From the NCBI GenBank assembly GCA_029260755.1, contig JAJDCQ010000044.1:1-42322 (forward strand): a stretch of DNA of 42,322 nt, read 5' to 3'. Position 1 is the stretch's first letter, and each line of letters opens with the position of its first letter. The stretch comes from Planctomycetota bacterium. GTDB taxonomy: Bacteria > Planctomycetota > J058 > JAJDCQ01. The notes under the pieces were generated by a model. The model made no database searches, was not told the origin of the DNA, and saw only the letters and a list, made by a program, of their open reading frames with translations. Of the stretch, positions 1 to 6,794 are shown piece by piece. Both the position numbers and the translations under genes were made by a program.

Positions 1-363
1 AATGGAAGCCAGGCGAATTCGGCATTCACTTCCAGCGGATCGGAGCCGGGAGAAGAGACGGAAGGACGAACGGGGAGCCGCCACGTCGGCCCCCCTGAGA
101 TTCCCCTTGACGGAGGGGCCTTCCCATGGAAGACACGGAGAGCACGGAGAGGCCCCGCGAACCGCGCCGTCGCGGAGCCATCGTGGCGCGTCCTCTTCCG
201 GGCTCTCCCCGCTCTCTGGATGACGACCTGAGCGCCACCCTCGAGCCGGTCGGCTCGTTCGCGCGGCGACATGGCGCCCGCAGTCGCTTCTCCGTGTCTC
301 CGTGCCTCCGTGGTTTCATCTCTTCGCCGAAGGCGAAGCCGGTGGGTCGGCGTCGCCGACCGC
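1..363. other. Non-coding region downstream of rsgA
   Basis: I see no supportable gene here. The open frames crossing it are rich in Arg, Pro and Ser, share no family motif, and arise from the iterated CACGGAGA/TCTCCGTG repeat described separately. A short dyad, TGGAAG at about 3-8 against CTTCCA at about 30-35, could be part of a terminator for a gene lying left of the window, but it has no clear T-tract. Confidence 0.5.
128..320. repeat. Inverted repeat A, iterated CTCCGTG units
   Basis: The left arm carries two CACGGAGA units at 134-141 and 143-150. The right arm carries three tandem 8-mers of the opposite sense at 289-296, 297-304 and 305-312 (TCTCCGTG, TCTCCGTG, CCTCCGTG), followed by GGTTTC. 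The arms are imperfect inverted copies separated by about 136 bases. The element lies just past the stop codon of rsgA. Its layout of short iterated units in opposed arms matches the elements at 10715-10812 and 40816-40901, though the unit sequence differs. It encodes nothing recognisable. Confidence 0.7.
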
Positions 364-1431
364 TCATCGGCGGTGCTCTCGCTTCAGGTCGCCGACCGCT
401 CGGGAGCGGATCGCCTTGGCGAATCGCTTCCGCTCGCGCTTCGCGTCGACGCGCGCGCGCTCGTCGACCTTCTGCTCGAGCCAGGCCGCCTCGCGGCGGA
501 GCTTCTCCCAGCTCCCGACCCGGCCGGCCTCGAGGGCGCCGTCCTCCACCGCGGCGCGGACGGCGCAGCCCGGCTCGCCCTCGTGGGCGCAGTCCCGGAA
601 GCGGCAGCCGTCGGCGAGCGCCTCGATCTCGGGGAAGGTCGACGCGATCCCGTCGGCGCCCCAGAGGGCGAGCTCGCGGAGCCCGGGCGTGTCGATCAGG
701 ACGCCGCCGCCGGGGACGAGGAAGGCGTTGCGCCGGGTGGTGGTGTGGCGGCCCCGATCATCGTCTTCGCGGACCTCGCGGGTCTCCTGGGCTTCGCGCC
801 CGAGGATCGCGTTGACGAGGGTCGACTTCCCGACGCCGGAGCTGCCGACGAGCACGACGGTGCGGTCGCGGGCGAGTCGCTCGCGGATCGCCCCGACGCC
901 GGCGCCGGTCAGGGCGCTCGCGACGTGGACGTCGACGCCGATCGCGACCGCCTCGAGGCGCCCGGCGAGCGCCTCGGCGTCGCCGTGGAGGTCGGCCTTG
1001 TTGAGGATGACCGCCGGCTGGGCGCCGCTCGCCCATGCGGCCGCGAGCCAGCGCTCGGTCCGTCGGAACGAGAGCTCGCGGTTGGCGGCCGTGACGAGCG
1101 CGACGACGTCGACGTTCGCGGCGAGCACCTGTCGGGTCGTCTCCCGCCCGGCGCCCTTGCGGCCCAGCGCCGTGCGCCGCTCGTAGACGCCGTGGATCTC
1201 GCCGCGCGCCTCTCCCTTCCGGAGGCGGAGATGGACCCAGTCGCCGACGACGGGGCAGGCGCCCGGGTCGGCTCGGAGTCGGCCGGTGAGCTCGGCGTCG
1301 CGCTCACCGCGGGTGGTGACGACCCGCCACGAGAGGCGCTCGCGCTCGATCACGCGGGCGGGCTCGGTGTCGGGGAGGCTCGGCTGCGACGCGAAGAACG
1401 CGTCGAAGCCCCAGGTGGATGGCCGGTTCAA
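364..1431 (-). CDS. rsgA: Ribosome small-subunit-dependent GTPase A
   Basis: RsgA is a circularly permuted GTPase that acts in late maturation of the 30S ribosomal subunit. The 355-residue protein has an N-terminal OB-fold-like part (about 30-100), then G4 NKAD at 144-147, the P-loop GSSGVGKST at 196-204, and G3 DTPG at 247-250. This permuted order is the hallmark of the family. The C-terminal zinc site is visible as C276, C281, H283 and C289. Length is normal. The only plausible start is TTG at 1429-1431, preceded by AGAGGA at good spacing. Going upstream, the frame meets no other start codon before a stop. It is divergent from the peptidase gene at 1863. Identification is secure; the TTG start is likely but not proven. 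Confidence 0.96.
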   Translation of the reverse strand: MNRPSTWGFDAFFASQPSLPDTEPARVIERERLSWRVVTTRGERDAELTGRLRADPGACPVVGDWVHLRLRKGEARGEIHGVYERRTALGRKGAGRETTRQVLAANVDVVALVTAANRELSFRRTERWLAAAWASGAQPAVILNKADLHGDAEALAGRLEAVAIGVDVHVASALTGAGVGAIRERLARDRTVVLVGSSGVGKSTLVNAILGREAQETREVREDDDRGRHTTTRRNAFLVPGGGVLIDTPGLRELALWGADGIASTFPEIEALADGCRFRDCAHEGEPGCAVRAAVEDGALEAGRVGSWEKLRREAAWLEQKVDERARVDAKRERKRFAKAIRSRAVGDLKREHRR

Positions 1432-1862
1432 TGCTCGATCCTCTGAGATCTGGGGATGGTCGGTCGAAGAAGGGGGTACGCGGAGGTCCCGCGCACGCTC
1501 GCCGTGCCGACGTCCGAAGACTTCAGAGGATCCGAAGAGGCCCGAAGGCTAGGAGAGGTCGGGGAGGCTCGACGCCGCGGGATCGACGACGGTGGAAGGG
1601 GTCGCAGTCATCGGTCGGTCCTCCCCGGTGGAGCGCCCGGGATGCCGGGCGCGGTGGGTGTGGCGACGGCCGCAGGCGGGCCGTCGATCCCCTACGATCG
1701 GCCTCGGGGCTGGAGCTGTCAAAGAAAATCGGCCGCAGCGCCCGCGGACGGGTCTCGTTCGGGGGGGCAGGCGCCGTTTTCCCGAGCGCGATCGATGCCC
1801 TAGATGGGGCGCGCGCCATCCGCGCGGCCCCACCCGCAGGCATCATCTGGAGGCTCTCGACG
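1432..1862. promoter_or_regulatory. Divergent intergenic region, rsgA / S9 peptidase
   Basis: This 431-base gap separates two divergent genes and must hold promoters for both. On the minus strand a TTGACA hexamer (1722 to 1717) is followed after 17 bases by GATCGT, a weak -10 match, and could serve rsgA. On the plus strand GGAGG at 1849-1853 is the ribosome binding site for the ATG at 1863. I see no convincing plus-strand promoter hexamers and no gene. The peptidase frame stays open upstream to 1419, but that extension is low-complexity Arg/Gly sequence without family similarity. Confidence 0.35.
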
Positions 1863-4373
1863 ATGACCCGGACGCCCTCGCTCGCTCTCGTCACGCTCCT
1901 CGCCGTCGTCCTGACGGCCGTCGCCTTCGTCGTCGGCTCGGCCGAGCCGGGTCACGCCGAGGACTACCGCGAGCCTCCGGCCGTGGTGAAGCGCATCGTC
2001 GACGCGCCGCCCTCGCCGAGCTTCGCCCTCGACCCGACCGGCACGCGAGCGCTCCTGGTCGCGCGGACGAGCCACCCGCCGGTGGCCGATCTCGCGCGGC
2101 CGCTCTGGCGCCTCGGCGGCTATCGGCTCGACCCGAGCACCAACGGCCGCCACGGGCCGCGGAGCAGCGTCGGCCTCACGATCCTCGAGATCGCCGAGCG
2201 CTGGGAGCGTCCGATCACGCTCCCCGACGACGCCGACATCGGCTCGCCGGTCTGGAACAAGGACGGGACGATGGTCGCGTTCACCCTGACGACCGAGGAC
2301 GGCATCGCCCTCTGGGTGGCCGACGCCACGACGGCGCGGGCGCGTCGCCTGACCGACCCGAGCCTCAACGCCGCCCTGGGCGCGGCGTTCCGGTGGATGC
2401 CCGACGGGCGCCGCCTAATCTGCGCGTTCGTGGACCCCGAGCGCGAGGATGCACCCGAGCCGCCCCGCGAGCCCGAGGGACCGGTGATCCAGGAGTCGAC
2501 CGGTCGGAAGGCGCCGGTGCGCACCTACCAGGATCTGCTCCGGAACGAGACCGACGCGCGGCGATTCGAGTGGATCGGCACGAGCCAGCCGGCGCTCGTC
2601 GATGCGCGCAGCGGGGAGCGCCGCGACCTGCCGCACCTGCCGCCGGCGATCTACCGGCGCCTCGATCCGTCGCCCGACGGGCAGTGGCTCCTCGTCTCGC
2701 GCACCACCCGCCCGTTCTCCTACAGCGTGCCTGCGTATCGGTTCCCCGAGGTGATCGCGACCGTCCGCCTCGACGGACAGGAGCGCGTCGAGATCGCCAA
2801 GCCCGGCCTCCGCGAGGAGATCCCGATCGGCGGCGTCGAGACCGGCGCGCGCGGCTTCCGCTGGCGGCCCGACCGCGACGCGACGCTCCTCTACCTCGAG
2901 GCGCTCGACGGGGGCGACCCGAAGCGCGAGGTCGAGCATCGCGACCGACTCGTCGCCCGCGACGCCCCGTTCCGCGGCACGCCGCGCGAGATCTACCGGA
3001 CCGAGCATCGCTTCCGGGGGATCGACTTCCTCGCGAGCGGTCGCGGGCAGGTGCTCATCGGCGAGTACGACCGCGATCGCCGCTGGACGCGGACGTGGTT
3101 GACCCACATCGATGAGCGGGGCGACGAGCCTCGTCTGGTCTGGGACCGCAGCGTCCAGGATCGCTACGGCGATCCGGGCCGGGCGATGCAGACCCTCGAC
3201 GCTCGCGGCCGGACGGTGCTCCGCGTCGAGGACGGGGCGCTCCTGCTGACCGGCTCCGGGGCGACGCCCGACGGAGATCGGCCGTTCCTCGATCGTCTCG
3301 ACCTCGCGACGCTCACCACCGAGCGCGTCTGGGTGTGCGAGGGCGAGCGCTACGAGACGGTCGCCGGGCTGCTCGGCGACGGGACGCTCCTGACGCGGCA
3401 CGAGACGAGGACGGAGCCGCCGAACTACTGGGCGCGCGACCTCGAGTCGGGCGAGCGCGAGCCGATCACGAGGTTCGTCGACCCCGCGCCCGAGCTCGCC
3501 GGCGTCGAGGGCGAGCTCGTCACCTACGAGCGCGACGACGGCGTGCCGCTCTCGGCGACGCTCTACCTCCCGCCCGGGCACCAGGAGGGCGAGCGGCTCC
3601 CGCTCGTCGTCTGGGCCTATCCGCTCGAGTACAACGACCGCTCGACGGCCGGTCAGGTGCGCGGGTCGCCGTATCGGTTCACCCGTCCCCGCGGGACGAG
3701 CCACCTCTTCCTCCTGACCCAGGGCTACGCGGTGATGGACCGCGCGGCGATGCCGGTGATCGGCGACCCCGAGACGGTCAACGACACCTTCGTGAAGCAG
3801 ATCGTCGGCAGCGCCCAGGCGGCGATCGACTTCGCCGTCGAGCGCGGCGTGGCCGACCGCGACCGGGTGGCCGTGGGCGGCCACAGCTACGGCGCCTTCA
3901 TGACGGCGAACCTGCTCGCCCACTGCGATCTGTTCCGGGCGGGGATCGCCCGGAGCGGCGCCTACAACCGGACGCTCACCCCGTTCGGGTTCCAGAGCGA
4001 GCGGCGGACGTTCTGGGAGGCGAAGGACACCTACTTCAAGGTGAGCCCCTTCATGCACGCGGACCGGATCGACGAGCCGATGCTGATGATCCACGGCGAG
4101 ATCGACAACAACTCCGGGACGTTCCCGATGCAGAGCCGGCGGATGTATCACGCGATCAAGGGCAACGGCGGGCACGCGCGCCTGGTCATGCTGCCCCACG
4201 AGAGTCACGGCTATCGCGGGCGCGAGAGCGTCCTCCACGTCCTCGCCGAGATGATCGACTGGCTCGACGAGCACGTGAAGAACGCCAAGCCGCGCCCCGC
4301 GCCCGAGGCGAAGCCTGCGCCCGAGACGACGCCTGCGCCCGAGCCGAAGAAGCCGGTCCGCCAGGCCTGGTGA
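1863..4373 (+). CDS. Exported S9 family serine peptidase
   Basis: A prolyl-oligopeptidase-family (S9) serine peptidase of 836 residues. It resembles the glutamyl-endopeptidase branch (S9D) in its GGHSYGAF nucleophile motif. A Sec-type signal peptide is clear at residues 1-32. The long middle region (about 45-550) fits the beta-propeller cap, and the alpha/beta-hydrolase domain is C-terminal. The catalytic triad reads as S675 in GGHSYGAF, D748 in HGEIDNN and H782 in ESHGY. The tail is a low-complexity Pro/Ala/Lys stretch of about 25 residues. ATG 1863 was chosen because GGAGG lies nine bases upstream and the signal peptide begins there. The stop overlaps the next start by one base (TGATG), so the genes are probably coupled. 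The Glu-specific assignment is inference from motif resemblance. Confidence 0.88.
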   Translation: MTRTPSLALVTLLAVVLTAVAFVVGSAEPGHAEDYREPPAVVKRIVDAPPSPSFALDPTGTRALLVARTSHPPVADLARPLWRLGGYRLDPSTNGRHGPRSSVGLTILEIAERWERPITLPDDADIGSPVWNKDGTMVAFTLTTEDGIALWVADATTARARRLTDPSLNAALGAAFRWMPDGRRLICAFVDPEREDAPEPPREPEGPVIQESTGRKAPVRTYQDLLRNETDARRFEWIGTSQPALVDARSGERRDLPHLPPAIYRRLDPSPDGQWLLVSRTTRPFSYSVPAYRFPEVIATVRLDGQERVEIAKPGLREEIPIGGVETGARGFRWRPDRDATLLYLEALDGGDPKREVEHRDRLVARDAPFRGTPREIYRTEHRFRGIDFLASGRGQVLIGEYDRDRRWTRTWLTHIDERGDEPRLVWDRSVQDRYGDPGRAMQTLDARGRTVLRVEDGALLLTGSGATPDGDRPFLDRLDLATLTTERVWVCEGERYETVAGLLGDGTLLTRHETRTEPPNYWARDLESGEREPITRFVDPAPELAGVEGELVTYERDDGVPLSATLYLPPGHQEGERLPLVVWAYPLEYNDRSTAGQVRGSPYRFTRPRGTSHLFLLTQGYAVMDRAAMPVIGDPETVNDTFVKQIVGSAQAAIDFAVERGVADRDRVAVGGHSYGAFMTANLLAHCDLFRAGIARSGAYNRTLTPFGFQSERRTFWEAKDTYFKVSPFMHADRIDEPMLMIHGEIDNNSGTFPMQSRRMYHAIKGNGGHARLVMLPHESHGYRGRESVLHVLAEMIDWLDEHVKNAKPRPAPEAKPAPETTPAPEPKKPVRQAW

Positions 4374-5158
4374 TGATCGTCGTCGCGTCCTGGAACGTCC
4401 TCGCGGCCGCCTACGTCCGCGCGGACTGGTTCCCGTTCTCGAGCGAGGCCGACCTCGATCCCGAGCGCCGCTTCGCCGCCGTGGTCGAGCGAGCGGCCGG
4501 CCTCGATGCCGACGTCCTCTGTCTTCAGGAGGTCGAACGCCCCTGCTTCGAGGCGCTCCGCGCGCGCCTCGAGCCGCTCGGCTACTCGGGGCACCTCGGG
4601 ATGAAGGGGCACGGGAAGCCCGACGGCTGCGCCGCGTTCATCCGGACCGACGGCGCGATCCGCGTCGTCGCCGTCGAGCGAGTGGCGTTCGACGACGGCA
4701 CCGGTCACCTCGCCCTGATCGCCGAGCTCGAGGTCGCCGGTCGGGCGGTCTCGATCGCCGGAACGCATCTGAAGTGGCACGGAGTCGACACGCCGGCGGA
4801 GGAACGCTTCGGCCTCGGTCAGATGCGCACGCTCCTCGACGCCTGGCCGGCGCGCCCCGGGACGGCGCGCGTGCTCTGCGGCGACCTGAACGCGCCGCCC
4901 GGCAGCGAGGTGATCGAGCTCGTCGGCGCCGCGGGGTTGCTCGATGCGTTCGCCGATCGGCCGGACGCGATGACGACGAACTCGAATCGCCGACCGAAGC
5001 GGATCGACTGGATCTTCCACGACGCCGACCTGCTGGCGACGCCGCGTTCGCTCCCGGCGATCGAGGCGGAGACGCCGTTGCCCGGTCCGGGCGAGCCGTC
5101 GGACCACCTGCCGGTCGTGGCGTCCCTCGCGATGCGCGGTCGTCCGGGCGGTGCCTGA
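4373..5158 (+). CDS. Endonuclease/exonuclease/phosphatase family enzyme
   Basis: A 261-residue EEP-fold protein (DNase I/CCR4-like superfamily), a metal-dependent phosphodiesterase or phosphatase. Family motifs appear in order: SWNVLA near the N-terminus, CLQEVE with the metal-binding Glu, GTHLKWH, GDLNAPP, RIDWIFH, and the C-terminal SDHLPVV with the catalytic Asp-His pair. I see no signal peptide, so it is probably cytoplasmic. The substrate (nucleic acid, lipid or small phosphate ester) cannot be told from sequence. The start ATG shares its A with the stop of the upstream peptidase gene. No terminator is visible before the next gene, so all three genes may share a transcript. Confidence 0.9.
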   Translation: MIVVASWNVLAAAYVRADWFPFSSEADLDPERRFAAVVERAAGLDADVLCLQEVERPCFEALRARLEPLGYSGHLGMKGHGKPDGCAAFIRTDGAIRVVAVERVAFDDGTGHLALIAELEVAGRAVSIAGTHLKWHGVDTPAEERFGLGQMRTLLDAWPARPGTARVLCGDLNAPPGSEVIELVGAAGLLDAFADRPDAMTTNSNRRPKRIDWIFHDADLLATPRSLPAIEAETPLPGPGEPSDHLPVVASLAMRGRPGGA

Positions 5159-5310
5159 TCTTTCAGGCATCACTCCGCTCGAGTCGCCGCCCCTGTAACA
5201 TCACTGACTGTCAGTTCTTGAGGTGTATCTCGAGCTCGCCGCCGACTGGCAAGTGGTTCGCTCCTTCCTCCGCTGCCCGCGATCGTTGCGGGATCTGGAG
5301 AGGAATCGCC
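5159..5310 (+). promoter_or_regulatory. Leader of precursor gene with 13-bp palindrome
   Basis: The gap before the repeat-protein gene contains a perfect dyad, ACTGAC-T-GTCAGT, at 5203-5215, a possible operator. CTGACT (5204-5209) followed after 16 bases by TATCTC (5226-5231) could be a weak promoter overlapping it. A good ribosome binding site, GGAGAGGA, lies at 5297-5304, six bases before the ATG at 5311. Transcription could also simply read through from the upstream gene. Confidence 0.3.
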
Positions 5311-6084
5311 ATGGGCGAGTCGAAGCGCGAACGAAAGCTGTTCATCGAGGGGCTCGAGCATCGTCGGAGCACGACGACCCTCTGGGTCTCCACCCACGCC
5401 GTCGGGGAGGAGGGCCGGTCGGAGGCCGACCTCGACACCGGCCGCGGCGGCAAGGCCGGCATCGCGACCGGGTTCTTCCGGGAGGGCGGGCGCGGACCGA
5501 GGCGTCCGCGGTTCACCACGATGGCCGTCGGCGAGGAGGGGCGCGGGCGTCCGCGCCCGCCGCGCTTCACGACGCTCGCGGTCGGCGAGGAAGGGCGCGG
5601 CGGCGGGCTGCCGCGACCGACCACGCTCGCGGTCGGCGAAGAGGGCCGCGGCCCGAATCCTCCGCCTCCGCCCCCGCCTCCGCCCCCGCCTGGCCCCGGT
5701 CCCGGACCGGGCCCGATGCCGACGACGCTCGCCGTTGGAGAGGAGGGCCGCGGCCCGAATCCTCCGCCTCCGCCTCCGCCTCCAGGCCCGGGCCCGGGCC
5801 CGATGCCGACGACGCTGGCGATCGGCGAGGAAGGCCGAGGTCCGAACCCGCCTCCGCCGCCGCCGCCGCCGCCTGGCCCGGGCCCGGGCCCGATGCCGAC
5901 GACGCTGGCGATCGGTGAGGAAGGCCGTAACCCGGGCCCGCCGCCTGGCGGTGGGCCGATCACCACGATGGCCGTCGGTGAGGAGGGTCGCCCGATCCGA
6001 GCCGCGAGCTCCGCCGTGGGCGACGGCGAAGGCGCTGCGCGCTCGGCGATCGAGAAGATCCGGCGTTACCTCGGCGGCGACTGA
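5311..6084 (+). CDS. Putative multi-core graspetide precursor
   Basis: A 257-residue repeat protein. Residues 1-20 form a charged leader-like segment containing KLFIEGL. Then come eight motifs ending in GEEGR: a degenerate STHAVGEE (27-34) and seven canonical TT[LM]A[VI]GEE motifs starting at T69, T87, T104, T138, T167, T197 and T218. A decayed SSAVGDGE follows at 233-240. TTxxxxEE is the core pattern of plesiocin-type graspetides (omega-ester-containing peptides), in which an ATP-grasp ligase links Thr hydroxyls to Glu carboxylates. Arg follows every GEEG. Cores 4-7 are separated by runs of 8-11 prolines plus GPGPGPMP, which is unusual for such precursors. There is no signal peptide and no Cys. 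A strong terminator follows. I see no ATP-grasp gene in the window. The alternative is a non-modified low-complexity repeat protein. Confidence 0.72.
   Translation: MGESKRERKLFIEGLEHRRSTTTLWVSTHAVGEEGRSEADLDTGRGGKAGIATGFFREGGRGPRRPRFTTMAVGEEGRGRPRPPRFTTLAVGEEGRGGGLPRPTTLAVGEEGRGPNPPPPPPPPPPPGPGPGPGPMPTTLAVGEEGRGPNPPPPPPPPGPGPGPMPTTLAIGEEGRGPNPPPPPPPPPGPGPGPMPTTLAIGEEGRNPGPPPGGGPITTMAVGEEGRPIRAASSAVGDGEGAARSAIEKIRRYLGGD
5515..5991 (+). repeat. In-frame tandem repeats of core and polyproline linker
   Basis: Seven near-identical core units begin at 5515, 5569, 5620, 5722, 5809, 5899 and 5962. Spacings are 54, 51, 102, 87, 90 and 63 bases, all multiples of three. The units from 5620 to about 5940 include CCT/CCG-rich polyproline tracts of 11, 8 and 9 codons followed by GGCCCG repeats. 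The variable tract lengths suggest expansion and contraction by slippage or unequal recombination, with the core held constant. Confidence 0.9.
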
Positions 6085-6132
6085 CGCCGCCCGGGCGAGC
6101 CGCGCCTCGCCCCATCAGACAGAGACGCCCCT

Positions 6133-6179
6133 ACCCAGCCCCTCGTCGGTGTGTGCCGGCGCGGGGCTGGGGTCTTTTT
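6133..6179 (+). terminator. Rho-independent terminator
   Basis: CCCAGCCCC at 6134-6142 pairs perfectly with GGGGCTGGG at 6163-6171. A run of five T follows at 6175-6179. It lies about 50 bases past the stop of the repeat-protein gene and is the clearest intrinsic terminator in the window. It closes the 1863-6084 unit. Confidence 0.88.
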
Positions 6180-6196
6180 CGACCCCTCGCGCGGCA

Positions 6197-6243
6197 AGCG
6201 GGTCGTCGCGACCCGCTCATCGTGGTCCCGAGGGGGCCCCCTC
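6197..6243. other. Two perfect palindromes between convergent genes
   Basis: AGCGGGTCG at 6197-6205 pairs with CGACCCGCT at 6209-6217 around a three-base loop. GAGGGGG/CCCCCTC at 6230-6243 is a loop-free palindrome. Both lie downstream of the minus-strand operon ending at 6309 and could help end its transcripts, but neither has a T-tract on the minus strand. Confidence 0.4.
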
Positions 6244-6308
6244 ATTTCATTGTCGCACGCCTCGGGGCCGTCCGGAAGATCGGGTCGGCGTGACGCGCGC
6301 GCCGTGGC

Positions 6309-6794
6309 TCACGGCGGGTAGATCTTGCCGCGGAACAGCTCCGCGTCGCCGTCCTCGTCCCAGATCACGCCGACGAGCGGAAGGCCGGCCGCGTTCCCCT
6401 CGGCGTCGAGGATCCAGTAGGCGACCCGCATGCCGTCGCCCCGCGGCGGCGTCGCGTCGTCCGCCGTCGTTCGCAGGAGGGCTTTCCGCACCGCGTCGGG
6501 GAGCGCGTCCTCGTACTCGATCGCCCCCAGGATGGAGAAGCGGCTGCGGGTCTCGTCGTCCTCGTTCAGCCACACGTCCGCCGGTCGTCCGACGTGGGCC
6601 TCGAAGTCGTCCGGGGCGACGCGGTCGTCGACCGCACGGCGGATGGCGGCGACGAGCTCGCCGTCGGTGATCCGGCGAACGATCAGGAGCCCGGCCGGGA
6701 TGCTCACGCCGACCACCGCGATGATGAGGAGCACGAGCGCGAGGCGGCCGCGCCGGGCGCGGGGGCGGCCGGCCGCGGGCGGCGCGTCGGTCAC
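6309..6794 (-). CDS. Small single-pass membrane protein, unknown function
   Basis: A protein of 161 residues starting at GTG 6794. The start codon overlaps the upstream gene's stop in a GTGA arrangement, which favours this start over the longer Arg/Pro-rich open frame. An Arg-rich N-terminus (about 1-18) leads into one transmembrane helix ([19 protein letters not shown], about 19-40). The remaining soluble part contains acidic patches and a segment [17 protein letters not shown] at the C-terminus. The Arg-rich side suggests a cytoplasmic N-terminus. I do not recognise a family. As the last gene of the glycan operon it may be an accessory to the glycosyltransferases, which is inference from position only. 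Confidence 0.75.
   Translation of the reverse strand: MTDAPPAAGRPRARRGRLALVLLIIAVVGVSIPAGLLIVRRITDGELVAAIRRAVDDRVAPDDFEAHVGRPADVWLNEDDETRSRFSILGAIEYEDALPDAVRKALLRTTADDATPPRGDGMRVAYWILDAEGNAAGLPLVGVIWDEDGDAELFRGKIYPP

Noticed and set aside
126..815. A plus-strand open frame beginning MEDTESTERP
   Set aside because: Its start lies inside repeat A, and the rest is antisense to rsgA and dominated by Arg, Pro and Ser. There is no supporting motif.
1419..1862. N-terminal extension of the S9 peptidase frame
   Set aside because: The added residues are low-complexity. A signal peptide and ribosome binding site mark ATG 1863 as the real start.
5515..5991. CRISPR-like regular repeats
   Set aside because: The repeats are in frame, encode a repeated peptide, have variable spacing and proline-coding spacers, and lie between a ribosome binding site and a stop codon.
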